Below, one piece after another: positions 38,209-42,751 of a stretch of DNA of 42,751 nt. The notes beneath the pieces were generated by a model that was not told the origin of the DNA, ran no database searches, and worked only from the letters and a program-made list of their open reading frames with translations. The first letter of the stretch is position 1, and the number at the start of each line of letters is the position of its first letter. Source of the stretch: Gammaproteobacteria bacterium (GTDB lineage Bacteria; Pseudomonadota; Gammaproteobacteria; Steroidobacterales; Steroidobacteraceae); contig VGVB01000022.1 in the NCBI GenBank assembly GCA_016882265.1, positions 1-42,751 on the forward strand, written 5' to 3'. The translations under genes and the position numbers were made by a program.

Positions 38209-39073
38209 GCAGCACCTCCGCGGCACAGGCATCGGCACGCCGCGCCTCGCCGATCAGCTCATCCAGCCCCGGCAGGCGCGAGTCCCACTCGATCAGCGCC
38301 GGCACCGCGCCGAACCGCGCGACCGCGAGCCGGTACAGCTCCCAGACCGGCGCGGCGACGTAGGCATCGTGCGTGTCGACGAGCAGCACGCCCTCCGGGT
38401 CGTCGACGACCCTATGGCCGGCGAGGTGGATCTCCTGCACCAGTGCCGGCGGCAGCGCCGCAATGTACCGGCCGGCATCGAAGCCGTGATTGCAGGCGCT
38501 CACGTACACGTTGTTGACGTCGAGCAGGATGCCGCAGCCCGAGCGGCGCGCCAGTTCGACCAGGAACTCCGGCTCCGACAGTTCCGCACCCGGGAACTGC
38601 ACGTAGCTCGACACGTTCTCGATCAGGATCTGCCGGCCGAGGAAGTCCTGCACCGCGCCGATGCGTGCGACCATGTGCCGCAGCGCTGCGCGGGTCAGCG
38701 GCATCGGCAGCAGATCATTGACGAAGGTACCGCCGACCGAGCCCCAGGCGAGGTGCTCGGAGACCAGCGCTGGCTCGACCCGCTGCACCAGCCGCCGCAG
38801 GCAGCGCAGGTGCTCGCGCGACAGCGGATCCGTCGAGCCGAGCGACAGGCCGACACCATGCAGGCTGAGGCCATGGTCGCGACGCACCGCGTCGATCACC
38901 TCGAGCTGCCGACCGCCGTCAGCGAAGAAGTTCTCGCTGTGCACCTCGACCCACGGAATGTCCGGACGGCGCCGCAGGAATTCATCGTGATGCGGCGCGC
39001 GCAGGCCGATCCCGGCGCGCGCCGGGACCGGCCGTGCTCCGGCAGCCGGCCTCGTGCCTGCTGCCGGACCCAT
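38192..39073 (-). CDS. bufB: DUF692 multinuclear non-haem iron (MNIO) enzyme BufB
   Basis: A 293-residue TIM-barrel enzyme of the MNIO family that modifies cysteines of the BufA peptide. The metal-binding motifs are complete: E43-x-H45-x-E47 in VEVHSENFF, H72 in LHGVGLSLG, E106-H107 in SEHLAW, E142 in IENVSSY, then DVNNVYVSA, EIHLAGH and DTHDA. In described bufferins these enzymes turn core cysteines into thiooxazole rings. ATG 39073 overlaps the bufA stop as TGATG, so the peptide and enzyme are translated together. Confidence 0.92.
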   Translation of the reverse strand: MGPAAGTRPAAGARPVPARAGIGLRAPHHDEFLRRRPDIPWVEVHSENFFADGGRQLEVIDAVRRDHGLSLHGVGLSLGSTDPLSREHLRCLRRLVQRVEPALVSEHLAWGSVGGTFVNDLLPMPLTRAALRHMVARIGAVQDFLGRQILIENVSSYVQFPGAELSEPEFLVELARRSGCGILLDVNNVYVSACNHGFDAGRYIAALPPALVQEIHLAGHRVVDDPEGVLLVDTHDAYVAAPVWELYRLAVARFGAVPALIEWDSRLPGLDELIGEARRADACAAEVLRVRAA

Positions 39074-39348
39074 CACTGGGCCCGCTGGCCGGGGCTGGTG
39101 GAACCGCCCTGGGCGTCACACTCCTCCTTGCTCGCGTACTTCCACTCGGCGGGATCATTATCCGCCCTGGCCTGCCCCTGGCAGGCGTGGCCGTTGGCGG
39201 CGCAGTCGTTGTGCCCGGCCTGCGCGACGCCATAGCACTTGACCTTGCCGGATTCGCCGGCGGTCGCGGTGCCGTTCGCGAGACCGAGGGCGCCAAGCAC
39301 CAGCAGGCTGCTGATCGCGGTCGAGGCGATGAATGGGACTTTCTGCAT
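39073..39348 (-). CDS. bufA: Bufferin-type RiPP precursor BufA (DUF2282)
   Basis: A 91-residue secreted precursor peptide. A signal peptide (about 1-30, ending TATA) leads to a cysteine core with C38, C49, C56 and C77. The segments VKCYGVAQAGHNDCAANGHAC and EWKYASKEEC match the DUF2282/BufA1 pattern. In described cases the modified peptide is exported and binds copper, protecting the cell. Start 39348 has GGAG about 9 bases upstream. First gene of bufA-bufB-bufC-doxX. Confidence 0.9.
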   Translation of the reverse strand: MQKVPFIASTAISSLLVLGALGLANGTATAGESGKVKCYGVAQAGHNDCAANGHACQGQARADNDPAEWKYASKEECDAQGGSTSPGQRAQ

Positions 39349-39436
39349 GACATTGCACTCCGATCGTTGATGGATAAACGCACTCCAGGCCCCGGGCAGC
39401 CCGCGTTGCGGGATTTCCGTGGTGGCCTGAACGTTG

Positions 39437-39462
39437 GACGCGGCGGGCGTACGCTCCTTACA
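39437..39462 (-). promoter_or_regulatory. Candidate ECF-type promoter for bufA
   Basis: On the minus strand TGTAAGG (39462-39456), a 15-bp spacer, then CGTC (39440-39437). This is the usual layout of an ECF-dependent promoter and would give a leader of about 80 bases before the bufA ATG. A related pair lies before the sigma factor gene. Visual prediction only. Confidence 0.35.
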
Positions 39463-39496
39463 CTGGTGCTTGGATAGGGATTCAGGAGTGTCCGCC

Positions 39497-40027
39497 ATGG
39501 AACACGGGCGCGGCGCCGGCGACGGCATCATCCAGACGGCCTTCATCACCGGCGACATCGCCCGCGACATGCGCGAGATGACCCGCCAGTTCGGCATCGG
39601 CCCGTGGTTCCTGTTCGAGGATTTCCGGATCCGCGACCTGCGCTACCGCGGCGAGCCCGCTGACTTCCGCATTGCGGTCGCGCTCGGCAATTCGGGCCCC
39701 ATGCAGTTCGAGCTGATCCAGCAGATCGACGACCAGCCGTCCGTGTACCGCGACCTGCAGCGGCAACGCGGCTTTGGCTTCCACCATTTCGCCGTCGGCG
39801 TCCGCGAATTCGACGCGGCGTGCCGGCGCAGCGCCGCGCAGGGCTTCGACCTCGTGCTCTCCGGCGCCGCGGGCCCCGATTCGCGCATGGCCTACTTCGA
39901 TACGACCCGGGTCACGCACGGGATGCTCGAGTACATCGAGGTCACCGCCCAGGTCGAGGCCTTCTGGAAGATGGTCCGCGACGCCGCGCTCGATTGGGAC
40001 GGCACCGACCCGGTGCGCAGACTCTGA
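39497..40027 (+). CDS. VOC superfamily (glyoxalase-like) protein
   Basis: A 176-residue protein of the vicinal oxygen chelate fold (Glyoxalase_4 type). The first half reads IIQTAFITGDIARDMREMTRQFGIGPWF, and the second GFGFHHFAVGVREFDAACRR, with a His and later GMLEYIEV, where metal ligands usually lie. The resemblance is to methylmalonyl-CoA epimerase-like and ring-cleaving members, but the substrate is unknown. AGGAG precedes ATG 39497 by about 9 bases. It is divergent from bufA with 148 bp between starts. Confidence 0.8.
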   Translation: MEHGRGAGDGIIQTAFITGDIARDMREMTRQFGIGPWFLFEDFRIRDLRYRGEPADFRIAVALGNSGPMQFELIQQIDDQPSVYRDLQRQRGFGFHHFAVGVREFDAACRRSAAQGFDLVLSGAAGPDSRMAYFDTTRVTHGMLEYIEVTAQVEAFWKMVRDAALDWDGTDPVRRL

Positions 40028-40054
40028 GTCAGCGATCCGGCGGCCGGGCTCTTC

Positions 40055-40756
40055 TCATGGCGCAGTCCTCAACGGCTGCGCATACAGGGTCTGCACCAGC
40101 TCGGCGGCAATCGCGACCGCGATTTCGGCCGGACGCCGGCCGCCGAGAGCGAGGCCGACCGGCGCGTGGATGCGCGCCAGTACCGCCTCGCTGATTCCAC
40201 CGGCGCGCAGGCGCTCGAGGCGCGTGGCGTGAGTCCGGCGGCTGCCGAGCGCACCGATGAAGAACGCCTCGCTGCCGAGCGCCACCTGCAGCGCCGGATC
40301 GTCGATCTTCGGATCGTGAGTCAGCGTGACGACCGCCGTGCGGCTGTCCGGCGCCAGTGCGCGCAACGCATCGTCCGGCCAGGCCGTGGTCAGCGCCACG
40401 TCCGGAAAACGCGCCGGCTGGGCGAAGGCGGTGCGCGGGTCGATTACGGTGACGAAGAAGCCGAGCTCGCGCGCGATCGGCACCAGCGCCTGCGCGACGT
40501 GCACCGCGCCGATGAGCGCCAGCCGCAGCGGCGGATTCCACGCGCGCAGGAACAGCGCTTCGTCCAGCATGCCGCTGGCGTCGATCGCAAGCTGGCGCAG
40601 CGCGGCGGCGTGCTGGTCCGGCGCGAGTCCGAGGTCGCCCTCGACACTGCCCGCATGGATGAGCGCCTGCGCGCCGTCAGCCAGGCGCGTGACGACGGCG
40701 ACCGGCCGTCCGGCCGCGCGCAACGCCTGCAGCTCTTCGAGCAGCGCCGCCTTCAC
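40055..40756 (-). CDS. XdhC-like protein, C-terminal (Rossmann) half
   Basis: A 233-residue protein matching the C-terminal domain of XdhC, the factor that sulfurates or inserts molybdenum cofactor into xanthine dehydrogenase-type enzymes. Motifs: LALIGAVHVAQALVPIARELGF (Rossmann), VIDPRTAFAQPARFPD, LTHDPKIDDPAL, and FIGALGSRRTHATRLERL. Its GTG start at 40756 overlaps the stop of the upstream N-terminal half as GTGA, so the two halves are made together. No molybdenum hydroxylase gene lies in the window. Confidence 0.85.
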   Translation of the reverse strand: MKAALLEELQALRAAGRPVAVVTRLADGAQALIHAGSVEGDLGLAPDQHAAALRQLAIDASGMLDEALFLRAWNPPLRLALIGAVHVAQALVPIARELGFFVTVIDPRTAFAQPARFPDVALTTAWPDDALRALAPDSRTAVVTLTHDPKIDDPALQVALGSEAFFIGALGSRRTHATRLERLRAGGISEAVLARIHAPVGLALGGRRPAEIAVAIAAELVQTLYAQPLRTAP

Positions 40757-41073
40757 GTGACCGGCTCGACGAAAATCGCGATCTGCCCGCCGCAGGACAG
40801 CCCGACTTCCCAGGCGCGCTCGTCGCTGACGCCGAAGCTCAACAGCCGCGGCTGACCATCGCACAGGATCTCGCGGGCCGCGGCAATGACGGCGCCCTCG
40901 ACACAGCCACCGGACACCGATCCGGCGAACGTGCCCGCGTCATCGACGACCATCTGGCTGCCGATCGGCAGCGGCGACGAGCCCCAGGTCCGCACCACCG
41001 TCGCCAGCGCGACGCGGCGACCGGCCCGATGCCAGTCGGCCGTCGTCGCAATGATGTCCGCCGTTCCGTTCAT
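40753..41073 (-). CDS. XdhC/CoxI-like protein, N-terminal half
   Basis: A 106-residue protein matching the XdhC_CoxI (PF02625) domain: ATVVRTWGSSPLPIGSQMVV, then GSVSGGCVEGAV and GLSCGGQIAIFVEP, with conserved cysteines C57 and C94. Together with the downstream gene it makes a two-chain XdhC. Start 41073 was chosen because MNGTADII is the common beginning and GGGG lies about 9 bases upstream; ATG 41085 is also in frame. Split XdhC pairs are known, so this is not necessarily damage. Confidence 0.82.
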   Translation of the reverse strand: MNGTADIIATTADWHRAGRRVALATVVRTWGSSPLPIGSQMVVDDAGTFAGSVSGGCVEGAVIAAAREILCDGQPRLLSFGVSDERAWEVGLSCGGQIAIFVEPVT

Positions 41074-41120
41074 TCGCGACCCCATGAGCGCGGCCCGGTG
41101 CCGCATCCCGGAATCATAGA

Positions 41121-41600
41121 CTACAGGCGCCGGTGGCAGCAGCACGCCATCATCGACGTGCTGCCAGAGGAATTCCGCTGCGGCTCATAGGGATCACACG
41201 GCAAGGCTATTGCCTCGGCCAATCGCACTTCGGTTCCACCTGGCGATCTTCGATCCACAAGCAGGATATTCAATTCGCCACTCAGGTCGGTCGACTCAAA
41301 CCCAGTGAGAGACATACTTTCGTAAACGACCGCGGCAGTCGCGGAGTCCATCCAGCCAACCATGGCGTTGGTGCACTCTGGGGTCCGCAGCACTTGCGTC
41401 CGATCAACCGGCGGTCCATCCTCCTTCGTAACGTAGACGTACACCACTCCTGACTGCAAGCCACCGTACTCATTCACTACCCACAACGAGTGCCTTCCAT
41501 CGGGAGACGGGCGAGTCCCTACGAATTGAGTCGGACTCTCGTCGCAACCGGAGCCACCCAGACAAATCGTAGCTGCAAGTAGGGTCGCTATTCTTTGCAT
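41121..41600 (-). CDS. Predicted lipoprotein of unknown function
   Basis: A 159-residue protein I do not recognise. It has a lipoprotein signal ending LGGSGC with lipid-bearing C19, then a beta-rich body beginning GTRPSPDGRHSLWVV, a segment seen in many propeller-like or DUF-type envelope proteins. The C-terminus is cysteine-rich (CCCHRRL). Base composition is visibly less GC-rich than the genes to its left. It is followed upstream by two more unrecognised genes on the same strand. Confidence 0.6.
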   Translation of the reverse strand: MQRIATLLAATICLGGSGCDESPTQFVGTRPSPDGRHSLWVVNEYGGLQSGVVYVYVTKEDGPPVDRTQVLRTPECTNAMVGWMDSATAAVVYESMSLTGFESTDLSGELNILLVDRRSPGGTEVRLAEAIALPCDPYEPQRNSSGSTSMMACCCHRRL

Positions 41601-41656
41601 GCCTACCCCTGCGTATGGCCTGATGAGTATTCAGCTCAGGCGTCGCACGCCCAGCA

Positions 41657-42424
41657 TCACAATTCGCACCCCGCATCCCGAAGAAAGTCGCGCAAGGCTG
41701 CTTTCGCCCTGAACATGAGCACCAGGTAGACGGCGCTCACGACAAGGCCGAGACCGCCCAGCACGATCCAAAGTCCTGGAAGAGGCATCGGCACCATCGA
41801 GACAAATCCGATGAGTCCGGCCGCAAACAGCACCGACAAGCTCTGCGCAATCGGAGCGACGCCCCGAACCGCGTTCGGAGATCCGTCCCAATAGGCCAGC
41901 GCGAACCTCAGATGCGTACTGAATGGAATGGTCTGATACACGACAACCAGACTGTCGCCAGTTCTTATCAAGCCTCTATAGAAAGGGAAGAGGCTCCAGA
42001 ACGTCAATCCGAAGCCGCTGAACACCGCCGTACGCCTGAAACGGCTGCAAGACTCGACCTGCCCCACAACCAGCCGTTGCCCTGGCGATAACTGCTCTGC
42101 TCTTCCAAGCAGCGATTCGGGCAGGGTGGTGGCGGCATACTCGGTTTGTTTCAGCACGTAATCAATGCTCAGTTTTCTCTCCAGGAACCGAATTAGCGGA
42201 AAGAAGAGCACACCTCCACTACCCCAAAGCACCGTTCCCATCAACAAGCTACCAATGGGCGAGCAGATTGCGGATGCGGCCGCAGTATCGGGCCTGTCGC
42301 AGGCTCCAAATCCCAAGAAGTAGGCGCCCGCGACGACGAAGGCAGGAATCAGAATCAGCAATATCACGAACATGGCGACCCAGAAGAGGGTCAGACGCCA
42401 GCCTCGCGACCATCCTCCTCGCAT
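41657..42424 (-). CDS. Membrane protein of unknown function
   Basis: A 255-residue protein with hydrophobic spans at about 10-36, 55-78, 130-150 and paired spans near 190-228. Between them lies a soluble stretch with LPESLLGRAEQLSPGQRLVVGQVESCSRF. I do not recognise the family. ATG 42424 was chosen; a TTG at 42430 has better spacing from GGAG and is possible. GC is about 50 % in a sampled line, against about 70 % in the housekeeping region, so acquisition by transfer is likely. It overlaps the small gene upstream by 34 bp. Confidence 0.6.
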   Translation of the reverse strand: MRGGWSRGWRLTLFWVAMFVILLILIPAFVVAGAYFLGFGACDRPDTAAASAICSPIGSLLMGTVLWGSGGVLFFPLIRFLERKLSIDYVLKQTEYAATTLPESLLGRAEQLSPGQRLVVGQVESCSRFRRTAVFSGFGLTFWSLFPFYRGLIRTGDSLVVVYQTIPFSTHLRFALAYWDGSPNAVRGVAPIAQSLSVLFAAGLIGFVSMVPMPLPGLWIVLGGLGLVVSAVYLVLMFRAKAALRDFLRDAGCEL

Positions 42425-42657
42425 TGCCAAATTAGCTCCTCTGTTCCGATATCGTTGAACTCATGGTTTCTTGCATCGCTCAGGCGCAACGAGTGCGAAA
42501 ACCAGTTCCCACATGAATCACGGCTCTTCTCGGCCATTGTCGGAATGCAAATGATATTCCCGTCAATTGTGACGATCCCGAGTTGTTCAAGGGGGTAGCG
42601 CAAACTGAAATTGATTCTAAGGACACTCTGATTTACCTGTAGTGTCTTACTGGCCAT
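42391..42657 (-). CDS. Small protein of unknown function
   Basis: An 88-residue protein of mixed composition with no membrane segment and no motif I know. The frame begins MASKTLQVNQSVLRINFSLRY and ends with an acidic, charged tail. It overlaps the membrane protein gene by 34 bp, which suggests co-expression. It starts 22 bp before the IS5-like transposase on the opposite strand, so the insertion sits at or near its promoter. Confidence 0.45.
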   Translation of the reverse strand: MASKTLQVNQSVLRINFSLRYPLEQLGIVTIDGNIICIPTMAEKSRDSCGNWFSHSLRLSDARNHEFNDIGTEELIWQCEEDGREAGV

Positions 42658-42679
42658 TCGAGGCGATGTGAGTGCGACG

Positions 42680-42751
42680 ATGAAGCAGCAGACGCTGACG
42701 GGCTTTGAGAAGTACGGGAAGGTGACGCGACGAGCGCAGTTCCTGGCGGAC
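42680..42751 (+). CDS. IS5-family transposase, N-terminal end (partial at window edge)
   Basis: The last 24 codons read MKQQTLTGFEKYGKVTRR, then AQFLAD, which is the typical start of IS5-family transposases (K-x-x-T-L-x-x-FEKY-x-K-x-T-R-R-x-x-F-L). The rest lies beyond the window. It marks the right boundary of the AT-richer block. Confidence 0.8.
   Translation, partial: MKQQTLTGFEKYGKVTRRAQFLAD

Overview
The window is high-GC DNA (about 65-73 % in most lines sampled) with gene content typical of a free-living, respiring gammaproteobacterium: mpl, rnd, hemL, a tkt-gap-pgk-pyk operon, a metK/ahcY pair with an SAH riboswitch, periplasmic nitrate reductase, PPi-dependent phosphofructokinase with a proton pyrophosphatase, and a bufferin-type metallophore cluster. 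No rRNA, tRNA or CRISPR array was seen. The precise family cannot be read from the sequence; a deep-branching gammaproteobacterial lineage is my inference.

Layout. 1-4605: the tail of an IS630-like transposase, then an AlbA_2/ATPase gene that has lost its N-terminus, then hsdR of a type I restriction system whose hsdM and hsdS are not in the window. 4672-10336 (minus): tkt-gap-pgk-pyk, coupled at tkt/gap by an ATGA overlap. 10444-16149 (plus): metK, SAH riboswitch, ahcY, a CpdA-like phosphoesterase, a TraB/GumN protein and hemL, followed directly by a CPBP intramembrane protease (to 17043) that converges on mpl. 18494-23767: rnd, adk (minus), then pfp-hppA, a pyrophosphate-based energy module closed by a hairpin terminator. 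23972-29150: an orphan KAS III-like enzyme, a gene-free GC-rich segment with long direct repeats, a Tat-exported amidase, a probable oxidase remnant, an NTF2-like protein, and an unusual cytochrome c-cyclophilin fusion.

29164-34616 (minus) is the napFDAGHB operon. It has no napC, so electrons from quinol should pass through NapGH to NapB and NapA. Upstream lies a minus-strand trio: an MBL hydrolase, a hotdog thioesterase and an exported rhodanese. 36415-39348 is a compact regulatory and metallophore locus. An ECF sigma factor and a 57-residue zinc-finger anti-sigma point toward a convergent bufA-bufB-bufC-doxX operon (RiPP precursor, MNIO/DUF692 enzyme, DUF2063 partner, DoxX membrane protein). 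The sigma gene and bufA share a candidate promoter motif.

39497-42751 holds a VOC protein, a two-gene split XdhC, and a visibly AT-richer block (50 % GC in a sampled line) of three unrecognised genes: a lipoprotein, a membrane protein and a small protein. The window ends in the first 24 codons of an IS5-like transposase. Both ends are therefore insertion sequences, and the DNA next to each (restriction genes, foreign-looking hypotheticals) looks like accessory material around a conserved housekeeping core.
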